Positions 1 through 9,772 of a DNA stretch of 64,000 nt are shown here, one piece after another. Made by a program: the position numbers and the translations under genes. The notes beneath the pieces are model-generated. The model was not told the DNA's origin, did not search any database, and worked only from the letters and a program-made list of their open reading frames with translations. Each line of letters starts with the position of its first letter. Positions within the stretch are counted from its first letter, which is position 1. Origin of the DNA: Paracoccus cavernae (GTDB taxonomy: Bacteria; Pseudomonadota; Alphaproteobacteria; Rhodobacterales; Rhodobacteraceae). The DNA is taken from contig JAUFRC010000001.1 of assembly GCA_030410095.1 (NCBI GenBank), forward strand, positions 136,501-200,500, written 5' to 3'.

Positions 1-1193
1 TAAATTCCGTCAAATGCAGCGATAGTGCTTCGAGCAAAGCGCCACCCTCGAGGCGGGTATTGCCGCGCAGAAATCCGGCCAGCCCATCGTCCCCAGGGCT
101 TCGCCCTGCGGGGTTTCGCATTCTGTGATCCCGTCAGAGGCGATCAGCATCCGGTCCCCGGCCCAAGTTGCGGCACCAGTTCCTCGAAGACCGCGTCCTT
201 CATTACGCCGACAGGAAGCCCGCCCGCGCCGATCCATTCGATCTCGCCCGTGGCGCGCTGGATCACAGGATGGGGATGGCCGGCCTGAACCAGCCGCAAT
301 TCTCCGCCAACCAAGTCGAGATCGGCGTAAACCATCGTGTAATAGGCATCGGTGCGCAGCTCGTCGAGCATCTGCGCGTTGAGGACATGCAGCAGCTCGC
401 GCGGGCTGCGCGCATCGTAAAGCCCCAGATCCGTCGTCTTCAGCGCGATATTCTGATCGGTCAGATCCGAGAGTTGCGCGGCGAGGCGCGCGGTCAGCAA
501 AGCCGCCGTCACGCCATGCCCCGAAACGTCAAGCGCATAGATCCCGATCCGTTGCCCGTTGATCGGAAAGAAGCCCACCATATCACCCCCGATATGGCCC
601 GCCGGCCGCAACAAAGGGAGATGTGGAAATCGCCGAACTGCCCGCTGCGCTCGCGCAGGAGCCGTTGCTGGAGCGCACGGGCGTCGCACAGATCGCGGTC
701 CATCGCCGCCTGCGCGTCACGAAGCTGGTCGACTACGCTTTGCAGATGGTTGTTGGTGGCGCGCAGCTTTTCCTCCATCCCGAGGATACGCTCGGCAACC
801 GAAAGCCGCGCGAGCAGCTCGGCCCGCGAGATCGGCTTGGTCAGAAATTCGTCCGCCCCGCCGAAAGGCCGGCCGCAATGTCGATCTTGGCCGATTTCGT
901 CGTGAGCAGAATGAAGTAGCTATAGGTTTCGCGCCGCGCCGAACGGACCGCGCGGCAAAAATCGAGCCCCGAACCCTCGGGCAGGACCCAGTCCGAGATG
1001 ATGATGTCGGGCGCATTTTGCTCCTGCAAAAGCATGGCTTCGGGAGGGAACTCGCCTCGGCCACGCGGTAGCCCTCGCGCACAAGTTGGACCGCCAGCAT
1101 GCGGCGTTGCGCGCTGCTGTGATCGACCAACAGGATCAGCCGGCCGCTGGCGGCTTTGGCAAAGGCGGAGAACGGGCGATTCGCAGGGACCAT
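1..1193 (-). CDS. Fused response regulator / PP2C-type (SpoIIE) serine phosphatase, 3' end outside window
   Basis: The protein joins an N-terminal receiver domain (about residues 18-135) to a C-terminal SpoIIE/RsbU-like PP2C phosphatase domain, the architecture of regulators that dephosphorylate an anti-sigma-factor antagonist. The receiver shows the phospho-acceptor Asp in SDWVLPEG and the conserved Lys in FLTKP. A helical linker follows, then the phosphatase signatures GGDMVGFF, LDVSGHG and IASDGITE, which carry the metal-binding Asp residues. ATG 1193 is the start. The frame breaks near 1050, 845, 625, 175 and 75; each is healed by one base in a C, G or T run, and the protein then reads continuously off the left edge. 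It is divergent from the Hpt gene at 1317, so phosphotransfer from that Hpt protein is a natural inference. Confidence 0.85.
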
Positions 1194-1316
1194 GATTGAT
1201 CATTAGCGCCCGCGGATGAATGCGGGGTTAAGGGCGCTTGCCGCGCAATTTCCTGTTAACCCGATGATAACGCGGGCGCGTTAAAGCTGGGTCGAACACA
1301 GAGAATCGGATGCGGA

Positions 1317-1705
1317 ATGATCGACTGGGATCGGGTGCGGAAATGCGCGGGGAGTTGGGCGAGGCCGAATTTCGCCTCATTCTCGAGCTGTTTCTCGACG
1401 AGATCGAAACCATTGCTTTCCGCCTCACGAGCAATGATCCCGCGCTGATGGAAACGGATCTCCACTTCCTCAGGGGCTGTTCGCGCAATCTCGGTTTTCG
1501 CGCGCTCGCCGCGGTCTGCGAGGAGTTCGAGGCGCTGACGATTTCGGGGCGGGCCAACGAGGTCCGCCTCGAAAGGGTTCTGGACATTTATGCCCATACC
1601 AAACAGGTCTTCATGCGTGCACTGGCAGGCAGTCAGGCGGGCCAATCCCCGGATGCGGCGTCGAAAATCAAATCAGGAATTCGGCCAGTGTCTGGTCATG
1701 GGTGA
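1317..1705 (+). CDS. Hpt (histidine phosphotransfer) domain protein
   Basis: A small four-helix phosphotransfer protein of about 128 residues. The motif LHFLRGCSRNLGF matches the Hpt signature H-x-L-K/R-G-s-s-x-n-l-G; its His is the expected phosphorylated residue. I choose ATG 1317 because it gives a family-like N-terminus (MIDWDRVRE). The frame breaks within the first 10 codons (near 1340), where a G is missing from a run; an uncorrected reading starts at 1310 with an unlike N-terminus. The 3' end overlaps the convergent ilvA by 38 bases. It is divergent from the receiver/phosphatase gene, so the two probably form one phosphorelay branch. No kinase is encoded nearby. Confidence 0.75.
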
Positions 1706-2903
1706 TGTCGTTATAGCCGAAGCCGTGTTCGTCCAGCTTGGCGCACAGCAGCGTCAGATTGGCGGGTGAGGAGGTCTCGATCCCGATCAGAACCGTCCCG
1801 AAGTTGCGGGCCGATTTCTTGAGATATTCGAACCGCGCCACATCGTCGTCGGGGCCAAGAAGCTGCAAGAAATCCTTGAGCGCACCCGGGCGTTGCGGCA
1901 GCCGCAGCACGAAATAGCGCTTGAGACCGGAATACCGCTGTGCGCGCTCTTTGACTTCGGGCAGGCGCTCGAAGTCGAAATTGCCGCCGGAGCAGACGCA
2001 AATGATGCGCTTGCCGCGAATATCGCCCATGTCCTGCAGGATATCGATCGCCATTGCGCCGGCTGGTTCAAGCACGATCCCTTCGACGTTGAGCATCTCG
2101 ATCATCGTGCCGCTGATGCGGTCTTCGGGTGCGGTCAGAACCTGCTCTGGGCTGAAACGGCCCAGCTCCTTGAAGGGCAGGTTGCCGATGCGCGCGACGG
2201 CGGCGCCATCGACAAAATTGTCGACGCTGGGAAGCGAGACCGGCTCTCCGGCAATCAGCGCCGCCCGCAGGCTGGCGCCGCCCGAAGGCTCGGCAAAGGT
2301 GATCGCGGTTGTAGGGGACTGCTCGGCCAGAAGCTTGGCGACGCCGGCCGAAAGCCCGCCACCACCGACCGGAAGCACGACCATATCCGGCGTGCCGCCG
2401 AGCTGGTCGAGAAACTCGAGCGCCACCGTCGCTTGGCCCTCGATGACGTCGGCATCATCGAAGGGCGACAGGAAAGTGGCCCCTTGGTTCGCAGAAAACT
2501 CCTGCGCTGCGGCCAAAGTCTGGTCGAAATAATCGCCGGTCAGAACGATCTCGATCGCGTCGCCGCCGAACATACGCGTTTTGGCGATCTTCTGCTGCGG
2601 TGTGGTCACCGGCATGAAAATCGTGCCCTTCGCGCCGAAGTGGCGGCAGGCGAAGGCCACGCCTTGGGCGTGATTGCCCGCGCTCGCGCAGACGAAATGG
2701 GCATTGTGCGCGCCGAATTTGCGCATCGCGTTGAACGCGCCGCGCAGCTTGTAGCTGCGCACCGGCGTCAGATCTTCGCGTTTCAGCCAAATCTCGGCTC
2801 CGTATTTCGCCGAAAGATGGTCGTTCTTTTGAAGCGGTGTCGGCTCGAAAAGGTCGCGCAGGGCGATCTCTGCTTGGCGGACGGAGTCGATGAATTTTTC
2901 CAT
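1668..2903 (-). CDS. ilvA: Threonine ammonia-lyase (threonine dehydratase)
   Basis: Converts L-threonine to 2-oxobutanoate and ammonia, the first committed step of isoleucine synthesis; PLP-dependent and cytosolic. The PLP lysine is K52 in RSYKLRGAF, the phosphate-binding glycine loop is GGGGL (about residues 180-184), and the C-terminus carries one ACT-like segment (YFVLRLPQRPGAL) about 80 residues long. That makes the 411-residue protein the short, single-regulatory-domain type. The frame is open upstream to 3044, but ATG 2903 gives the family-like start MEKFIDSVRQAE. The gene is intact, one of the few in the window without a frame break. Confidence 0.93.
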   Translation of the reverse strand: MEKFIDSVRQAEIALRDLFEPTPLQKNDHLSAKYGAEIWLKREDLTPVRSYKLRGAFNAMRKFGAHNAHFVCASAGNHAQGVAFACRHFGAKGTIFMPVTTPQQKIAKTRMFGGDAIEIVLTGDYFDQTLAAAQEFSANQGATFLSPFDDADVIEGQATVALEFLDQLGGTPDMVVLPVGGGGLSAGVAKLLAEQSPTTAITFAEPSGGASLRAALIAGEPVSLPSVDNFVDGAAVARIGNLPFKELGRFSPEQVLTAPEDRISGTMIEMLNVEGIVLEPAGAMAIDILQDMGDIRGKRIICVCSGGNFDFERLPEVKERAQRYSGLKRYFVLRLPQRPGALKDFLQLLGPDDDVARFEYLKKSARNFGTVLIGIETSSPANLTLLCAKLDEHGFGYNDITHDQTLAEFLI

Positions 2904-3068
2904 GCAAGGAAATGAGCCTATTCGCCTGCCTTGACAAGAGGCGATCGCACCCTCCAGCGCTGCAAAACCGGCTCCGGCATGGCGGATCAGCATGGCTTTC
3001 GGCAACAAGATGGGGCTTGCAGAGTTAACTAAAATTGGTACCACTCAGACATATCAGATTAAACCGAC
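2904..3068. promoter_or_regulatory. Intergenic region between ilvA and the secretion cassette; candidate promoters
   Basis: The 165 bases separate the divergent ilvA and DUF4123 genes. The stretch from about 3013 to 3060 is clearly richer in A+T than the surroundings (GTTAACTAAAATTGG, then CATATCAGATTAAA), as expected for the promoter of the downstream cassette. I cannot assign -35/-10 boxes with certainty, and no clear Shine-Dalgarno sequence precedes ATG 3069. Confidence 0.3.
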
Positions 3069-3817
3069 ATGGGTTTCATGCACAGTAGCGTCACAGAGGA
3101 TCCATGGACCGGCGCGTCGGGGCTGGGTGACGGCGTGCCTTCGGGAGCGGCGACGCGCGGCCTGGTGTTGCGGGCGAATGCGATTGACGGGGCTATGCCG
3201 CTCGATGCGCAGCTCGGCATTTCACCGCGAAAATCCGTACCAGAGGAGCTGCGCGATGCCTTGTTCGGGCAGTCGCACCCGTCGCGCAAGACTGCCGCCG
3301 GCGCAGCGACGGGAAAGGGGGCCTGGGAGAAAGGGCGCCACGTCTTGCGACCTTCGCCATCCTCGATGCCGCCAAAACGGTCAATCTGCCGGAACTTCTC
3401 GAGGATAGCAGGTTGGAGCATCGCTGCCTGTTCAAGGGCGCGGCTTTCGAGACGCTGAAAAATGTCGCTCCGTGGTTGGTGCGGCTGGACGAGGACAACA
3501 AACTCACCCGAAGCCTTTTCACCCAATCCGATGCCTGTTGGCATTTGTGGGGGCGGTTTTCGGGGATGTTCATCCGGACCTCCGCCGGCTTTGACGATGT
3601 CTGGCGGCATTTTCGGAAGTTCACGCAAATGCGCGATGAAAAGGGGCAGGTGCTTTATCTTCGCTTTTGGGACCGCGCGGTTTTGAATGTCGCTCGTCGT
3701 GCCCGGCGCGAAGACGCGCTTTATCAAGCCCTTGTCGGCGATATGCAGATCATTTGGCATAGTCCGGAGCCGGACCATCCCCATCGCTTTTGGCATCTGT
3801 CGAGTTCCTATTCATGA
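3069..3817 (+). CDS. DUF4123 domain protein, type VI secretion adaptor/chaperone-like
   Basis: About 250 residues. From about residue 92 on it fits the DUF4123 pattern seen in adaptors (Tap/TEC) that load effectors onto VgrG spikes: ATFAILDAAK, then ELLEDSRLEH with CLFKG, a PWLVRL segment, a Trp-rich middle (CWHLWGRFSGMF), and the diagnostic LRFWD near residue 197. The first 90 residues are not recognised. One frame break near 3335 is repaired by one G in AAAGGG. The stop overlaps the next start (ATGA at 3814), so the two are translationally coupled. No VgrG, PAAR or T6SS structural gene lies in the window; the upstream gene is ilvA, so this is an orphan cassette. ATG 3078 is an alternative start. 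Confidence 0.75.
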
Positions 3818-4546
3818 GTTTGATCCTTTCGGCCGCAGTTCTGGACGAGATCCGTTTCGAGGCCAATTACGACAGCTACGATTCGATGTTGATGCGGCTT
3901 GATCCGATCCGTTTTCGCGGATTGGGGCAGGCCCATCGCGAAGTCTTCATTCGCCATGCAGTAACGGTCTGCGATGAATGGCAGCTGCATTTCGTCGAGG
4001 ACGTCGCTTATGTGATGTTCGTGATGAGTTTTCTCGGCTCGCATTTCCACCAAGACATGCGCTATCAATTTTGCGTGCCGAACTGGAACGCACGCCCGAA
4101 GGGCCGATGACCGGATCGAGCGCCTGCGGGAGCGCTTTATCACTATCGGAGCGCGGTTTATCGGGCCGCGCATGGTGCTTTACAGGCGTGATCTTTCGTA
4201 TTTCCGCGATCATATTCTGCCCGGATCCCGCGGATTTTCATCCGAGAAGATGCTGGCCGAATTGACGGCCTCGCACGCGGAGCGGAGCTATGATCTCCAT
4301 CCCGATCAGCGCGCTCTTTATTTGCGTCAGGCGCAAATGGCGGCAGCGGGTTTGGGGTTCGGGGATGCGGAAGGCCTGACCCTTTCGGTTGCCTTGGCCT
4401 ATTGGCTCGGGACGGGGTTTTGGAAGGATCCGCTTTACCCATGGGTTGCCGAGAAAGCCAGACAGGGTGGCGCCGGAGCGGTGATTGATTACGCGATGCA
4501 TCGCCTCGACCGGCAATTGAAAACAAACGGGGATTTGAATGGGTAA
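3814..4546 (+). CDS. Unrecognised helical protein in the DUF4123 operon
   Basis: About 245 residues after repair, predicted mostly alpha-helical and cytosolic, with no signal peptide. The middle has paired Asp/Arg-rich helices (DDRIERLRERF); the C-terminal part has YLRQAQMAAAGLGF, then ALAYWLGTGFWKDPLYPW. That last pattern (an A-x-x-x-G-L helix followed by LG-x-x-F and D-P-x-x-PW) resembles, from memory, helical proteins encoded beside DUF4123 genes in VgrG islands; I cannot name a family. Two frame breaks, near 4070 (T run) and 4107 (C run), split it into three readings. The start overlaps the DUF4123 stop and the end overlaps the metalloprotease start by 8 bases, so it belongs to the same operon. 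Confidence 0.6.
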
Positions 4547-5417
4547 GCAACCGTCAGCCGATTTTGATCTTCCTGCCGATGGTTTGACCGAGCTGAGGAA
4601 GAAGTCGACCTCGGCGAAAGCCGCCTGCTGTGACTGCGTTTATCGCGAGGACGGGGATCATGGGCCGAGCGGCAAGATCAGCCAGCTTCGCTTTGACGGC
4701 GTGACGCGAAACGGCGAGAAAGACACCAAATTCAAGGCCGAGATCATTATCGACAGCCAGTCCGCGACCAAGCGGATAGCGGTCACTACCCGCATGAAAT
4801 CGCAAAACAAAACCTCTGATACAGCGCGCTACCCCGATACCGTGACGATGAGCGACGCCGATCTGCAGACGGCGATTGCGAGGATCCCCGCAGCCATCCG
4901 GGCAGCCTGGAACGCGCGGCCCTACAAGCTGAAAATCACCGACAGCAAATGCGGCGAGCGGACCTATAATGTCGAGTTCAACGCGATCCTGACGGATTCC
5001 TCGCCGCATTATACGATTGATTTCATCAACGTGCCGCTGAGCTCGACGGCGACCGACTATAAAGGCATCACCAGCAACCGCTCTTATGTGCTACCCTCGT
5101 CCTATACCGGCAAGTTCAATATCGACGACAGCCGGAGCGCGACAAAATCGGGCGGGCCGGATACGCTCGAACCGCATGAATATGGACATCTGCTTGGATT
5201 GAAGGACGAATATACCGACAGCGGCCTGGATCGGAACGGCTGTATCTATGAATTCTATGACGGAACGACCGAAAATGTCGGTGCCAATGGCCAATTGATG
5301 GGCAGCATGACGACCAAAACGGCGCAGCCTTTGCGTTACTGTCTGACGATAGCCTATGCCGTCGTTGCCATTTTCGGCAAGAACGGCATCAGAGTCACCG
5401 GATTGGAGATTCTATGA
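4539..5417 (+). CDS. Putative metzincin-type metallopeptidase, candidate secreted effector
   Basis: A 292-residue protein in a single frame. Residues 213-223 carry HEYGHLLGLKD, the extended zinc-binding signature HExxHxxGxxD, in which two His and a terminal Asp bind zinc (the snapalysin-like variant of metzincins) and Glu is the general base. About 30 residues later LMGSM (253-257) fits the metzincin Met-turn. There is no Sec signal peptide, as expected for cargo delivered by a contractile system. The N-terminus has a Cys cluster (ACCDC, residues 29-33), and a hydrophobic segment lies near the C-terminus (about residues 268-280). Position after a DUF4123 adaptor and before an exported protein suggests effector and immunity protein; this is inference. 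Base composition looks lower in GC than the flanking housekeeping genes. Confidence 0.7.
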   Translation: MGKQPSADFDLPADGLTELRKKSTSAKAACCDCVYREDGDHGPSGKISQLRFDGVTRNGEKDTKFKAEIIIDSQSATKRIAVTTRMKSQNKTSDTARYPDTVTMSDADLQTAIARIPAAIRAAWNARPYKLKITDSKCGERTYNVEFNAILTDSSPHYTIDFINVPLSSTATDYKGITSNRSYVLPSSYTGKFNIDDSRSATKSGGPDTLEPHEYGHLLGLKDEYTDSGLDRNGCIYEFYDGTTENVGANGQLMGSMTTKTAQPLRYCLTIAYAVVAIFGKNGIRVTGLEIL

Positions 5418-5987
5418 AGAAGATTGTCATCCTATTGAGCGCCATGATTGCGGCGACATCACCTGCTTTAGGGCAAAGCCAAACCGGAGAGGGCGTCATG
5501 ATTACAGGGCTGACCAAAGCTTATCAGGCCAGTTGCAATGGCGTGACCTTCGCGCTTTGGTATTCGCCGCAATCCGATCTCGCCCATATGCGCGACGATA
5601 ATCCGGCCGAATTCGACCGCGATCGGGTGGTTATGGTCGTCACCAATAGCGAAGCGCCCGCCAATCGCCGCTTTGCCTTTACCGAACCCAAACCGCTTGC
5701 CGGATTTGTCCGCCTTTTCAAAAGCGCCGGTTCGCGTTGGCAGGATATTACGGGCCCGCAAATCGATCCCCATCACACCGGCAGCGCGAAAAAGGTCGAG
5801 ATGCGCTTCGAGGGTGGGAGACAGCTATAGCTCGGTTCTGGTTTACCCCGCCTTTACCACGATCGCTGACCCGCAAGACATCGTGAAGGGTGACTACATC
5901 CTGCGCTTTGCCGCTTACCCCTATCTCGAGGTCGAGGGCAGCGCCTGCCCGCTGACGCTCCCCGATCTGCCGATCCGCGTGCGCTGA
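5414..5987 (+). CDS. Sec-exported periplasmic protein, candidate immunity protein
   Basis: About 191 residues with a clear signal peptide: basic MKK, a hydrophobic core, and a probable signal peptidase I site after ALG at residue 20. No lipobox. The mature protein is not recognised; it is rich in beta-type segments (VVMVVTNSE, SSVLVYPAF, YILRFAAYPYLEVEG). One frame break near 5815. The start overlaps the metallopeptidase stop (ATGA), so the two proteins are made together. A periplasmic protein coupled to a putative peptidase effector is the usual arrangement for an immunity protein, but nothing in the sequence proves binding. A secreted accessory factor is the alternative. Confidence 0.55.
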
Positions 5988-6056
5988 CGGGCAAGGTCGG
6001 CCGAGGGGCGGGCATTGCAGGCCGCGCGATCCGCGGCCGGCCAATGTGCCGCCTGC

Positions 6057-6086
6057 AAAGGGCGCACGGCCGCCCGCGCGCCCTTT
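6057..6086 (+). terminator. Inverted repeat after the secretion cassette
   Basis: A 9-base perfect inverted repeat, AAAGGGCGC (6057-6065) and GCGCCCTTT (6078-6086), with a 12-base GC-rich loop, lies 70 bases after the last cassette gene. No long T run follows, so it is a possible terminator or mRNA end rather than a textbook one. Confidence 0.4.
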
Positions 6087-6145
6087 CGTGATGGCAGGCA
6101 AGCGACATTCACCCGAATTCTCGCGGGCGAAACAGTGACCGGCCC

Positions 6146-6173
6146 TTGTTACATGCATGGAAAAGGCCTATTG
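6146..6173 (+). promoter_or_regulatory. Candidate argG promoter
   Basis: TTGTTA (6146-6151) and CTATTG (6168-6173) with a 16-base spacer resemble a sigma-70 promoter about 30 bases before the argG start. Weak by eye; no operator is recognised. Confidence 0.25.
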
Positions 6174-6203
6174 CGTCCCGAAATTCGACAAAGGATTAGC
6201 CGC

Positions 6204-7428
<1,225 letters not shown>

Positions 7429-7430
<2 letters not shown>

Positions 7431-7447
7431 TCCGCGTATCGCGGATT
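7429..7447 (+). terminator. Hairpin directly after argG
   Basis: AATCCGCG (7429-7436), loop TAT, CGCGGATT (7440-7447): a perfect 8-base stem starting inside the argG stop codon, followed 10 bases on by GGATTTTTGG. It probably ends the argG transcript. Confidence 0.5.
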
Positions 7448-7541
7448 GCGACGGGATTTTTGGGCGGCGGGGAAACCTCTCCGCCCGTTTCCATTTGGCG
7501 CGGAAGGCGTCATGATGCGGGCTGATCCAAGGAAGGCCGCC

Positions 7542-8092
7542 ATGACCCAGAAGACCACCGCCCATATCGCCATCGTCACCGTCTCGGACCGCGCGAGCCG
7601 CGGCGAATACGAAGACAAGGGCGGCCCCGGTGCCGAGGATTGGCTGCGCGCCACGATTACCTCGCCGATGGAGATCACCCGCCGCATCATCCCCGACGGC
7701 CGCCAATCGGTCGCGGAGACCTTGCGCGCTTTGGCCGACGGAACGGACGGACTGCCCCGCGCCGATCTGATCCTGATCACCGGCGGCACCGGCCCCGCGC
7801 CCCGCGACGAGACCCCGAGGCCATGGCCGATGTCATGGAAAAGGAACTGCCCGGTTTCGGCGAGGAAATGCGCCGCGCCAGCCTGACCGAAGTCCCGACT
7901 GCGATCCTCTCGCGCCAATCGGCGGGGATCCGCGGCAGCACGCTGATGATCACCATTCCGGGCAAACCCTCGGCGATCGCGACCTGCCTCAATGCGGTTT
8001 TCGCCGCGGTGCCCTATTGCCTCGACCTGATCGGTGCGGCATGGGTCGAGACCGATCCCGCGAAGATCAAGGCGTTTCGTCCGAAAAATTAA
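7542..8092 (+). CDS. mog: Molybdopterin adenylyltransferase / MogA-MoaB family protein
   Basis: Family enzymes adenylylate molybdopterin before molybdate insertion into the cofactor. About 183 residues. Seen: IAIVTVSDRASRGEYEDKGGP at the N-terminus, the ligand loop TGGTGPAPRDETPEA, and the C-terminal IPGKPSAIATCLNAVF with AVPYCLDLIG. One frame break near 7811, where ACCCCGAGG needs one more C. ATG 7542 is chosen because homology begins there. The 3' end overlaps the convergent kinase gene by 26 bases. No other molybdenum gene is nearby. Confidence 0.85.
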
Positions 8093-8677
8093 CCGTCACA
8101 CCGGCGGGGCGCGACCCCGCCATGACGCGTGCCGCATTGGCCAGATCATTGCGCAGATGATCGGCGATCCCCGCCGCGTCACAGCCCTGATCACGCCAGC
8201 GCGCTTCGAGCCTGCGCCGAAGCAGCGCCTCGCCGGCTTCGATCGCAATGGTCAGATCCCAAAGATCGGCCAGCCCGCACCAAGGCGCCTCGTCGAGCAA
8301 AGATAATTGCCTTCGACCACGACCAGACGGGTCTCGGCCCGAACCTGCCCGCGTCCGGCAATCGCCAGATCGAGGTCGCGGTCGAATTCGGGATAGACCA
8401 CGGCTCCGCCCGCCTTGATGCGCCCGATCAGCGCCAGAAAGCCCGCCGCATCGAAAGTCTCCGGCGCGCCCTTGACCGCGCGCAGACCCGAGGCATCAAG
8501 GATTTGGTTATCGAGGTGGAATCCGTCCATCGGCACCAGCGCCGCATCGGGCAGTGCCGCAACCAGCCGTGCCGCCAGATGCGACTTGCCGGCTGCAGGC
8601 GGCCCGGCAACCGCGATCAACCTGCGCCCCGCGCCAAGCGCCATGATCCGCGCCAAAAGCGCCTCGAAATCTTCCAT
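8067..8677 (-). CDS. P-loop nucleoside/sugar kinase-like protein (uridine kinase-like fold)
   Basis: About 203 residues. The Walker A motif is GPPAAGKS near residues 25-32, followed by VPMDGFHLDN, which is typical of the phosphoribulokinase/uridine kinase superfamily, and VVVEGNYL, its second conserved block. The substrate cannot be read from the sequence; relatives include fructose-, pantothenate- and uridine-type kinases. One frame break near 8300 is repaired by one T. Transcribed towards mog and overlapping its 3' end. Confidence 0.7.
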
Positions 8678-8869
8678 GCCAAATATCCCGGGAGTCCGCA
8701 GGACGGGGCAGCGCCCCCAACCGCCCGCAATTCACTCTTGCTTTGACGGCAAAGCCTTGCAAGCCTTGGAGAGGCTCGGCAAAGGAACTGTGACGGATGA
8801 AACTGCGCGACCGTCCATGCGTTGGACAAAGCGCATGGTGCGGACGGGAAGAATGAAGGGGCAGCCGGG

Positions 8870-9772
8870 ATGGCCGACGATCCATATAAAGCCTTGGGCC
8901 TGAGCAAGACTGCAACTCAGGACGAAATCAAAAAGGCCTATCGCCGCATCGCGAAAACCGATCATCCCGACCTCAATCCGGATCCGGCGGCGACCGAGCG
9001 TTTCAAGGCAGCATCAAGCGCCTATGACCTGCTCAAGGATCCCGAACAGCGCGCGTTTCGATCGCGGAGAGATCGACGCTGCCGGTCAGGAAAAGCCGCG
9101 CCATTACTACCGCGAATATGCCGAAAGCGGCGACAACCCCTATCGCCAGCAATATGGCGACTTCGACGATCTGAGCGGGGTCTTCTCCGATCTCTTCGGC
9201 CAGCGCGGGCAGGCGGGCGCGGTCGGGCGCAAAGCTTCGACATGCGCGGCGGCGACCAGCGCTTCACGCTCGACATTGATTTCATGACTGCGGCGCGCGG
9301 CGGCTCGACACGGATCACCATGCCGGACGGCAGCAATCTCGACGTGAAAATCCCCGAAGGCGCCTATGACGGACAGGTCATCCGCCTGCGCGGCAAGGGC
9401 AGCCCGGGCATGGGCGGGGGCGGGCCGGGCGATGCGCTTTTGACCTTGATGGTCTCCGAGGATCCCGATTGGAAGCGCATCGGCGACGATGTCGAGATTA
9501 CCGTTCCGATCACCATCGACGAGGCGGTTCTGGGCGGCAAGGTCGAAGTCCCGACCATCGAGGGCCGCGTCATGCTGACCGTGCCGCGCGGCACCAGCTC
9601 GGGCCGCAAGCTCCGCCTCAAGGGGCGCGGCATCCGTGGCGCGAACGGCCAGCGCGGCGACCAGCATGTCGTCTTGAAAATCGTCATGCCGCCGACCATC
9701 GACGACGATCTTGCCAACTTTTTCGAACAATGGCGGCAAGATCACCCCTATGATCCGAACAGGAGGACGTGA
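8870..9772 (+). CDS. DnaJ C-terminal domain protein, CbpA-type co-chaperone
   Basis: About 300 residues. The J domain occupies residues 1-70 with the HPD motif at 32-34 that stimulates the DnaK ATPase. A short linker (HYYREYAESGDNPYRQQ, then FSDLFGQ) precedes the C-terminal substrate-binding domain (LDIDFMTAARGG onward, with IPEGAYDGQVIRLRGKG). The Cys-rich zinc domain of true DnaJ is absent, so this is the CbpA/DjlA-like class. Frame breaks near 9050 (a CG unit lost) and 9235. ATG 8870 starts the conserved protein. The stop overlaps the downstream modulator gene (ATGA), and CbpA-CbpM pairs are arranged this way elsewhere. Confidence 0.85.
   Translation: MADDPYKALGLSKTATQDEIKKAYRRIAKTDHPDLNPDPAATERFKAASSAYDLLKDPEQRAFRSRRDRRCRSGKAAPLLPRICRKRRQPLSPAIWRLRRSERGLLRSLRPARAGGRGRAQSFDMRGGDQRFTLDIDFMTAARGGSTRITMPDGSNLDVKIPEGAYDGQVIRLRGKGSPGMGGGGPGDALLTLMVSEDPDWKRIGDDVEITVPITIDEAVLGGKVEVPTIEGRVMLTVPRGTSSGRKLRLKGRGIRGANGQRGDQHVVLKIVMPPTIDDDLANFFEQWRQDHPYDPNRRT

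Noticed and set aside
3069..5987. Toxin-antitoxin or phage origin of the cassette
   Set aside because: The adaptor-type DUF4123 gene and absence of phage genes or an integrase fit a secretion module better.
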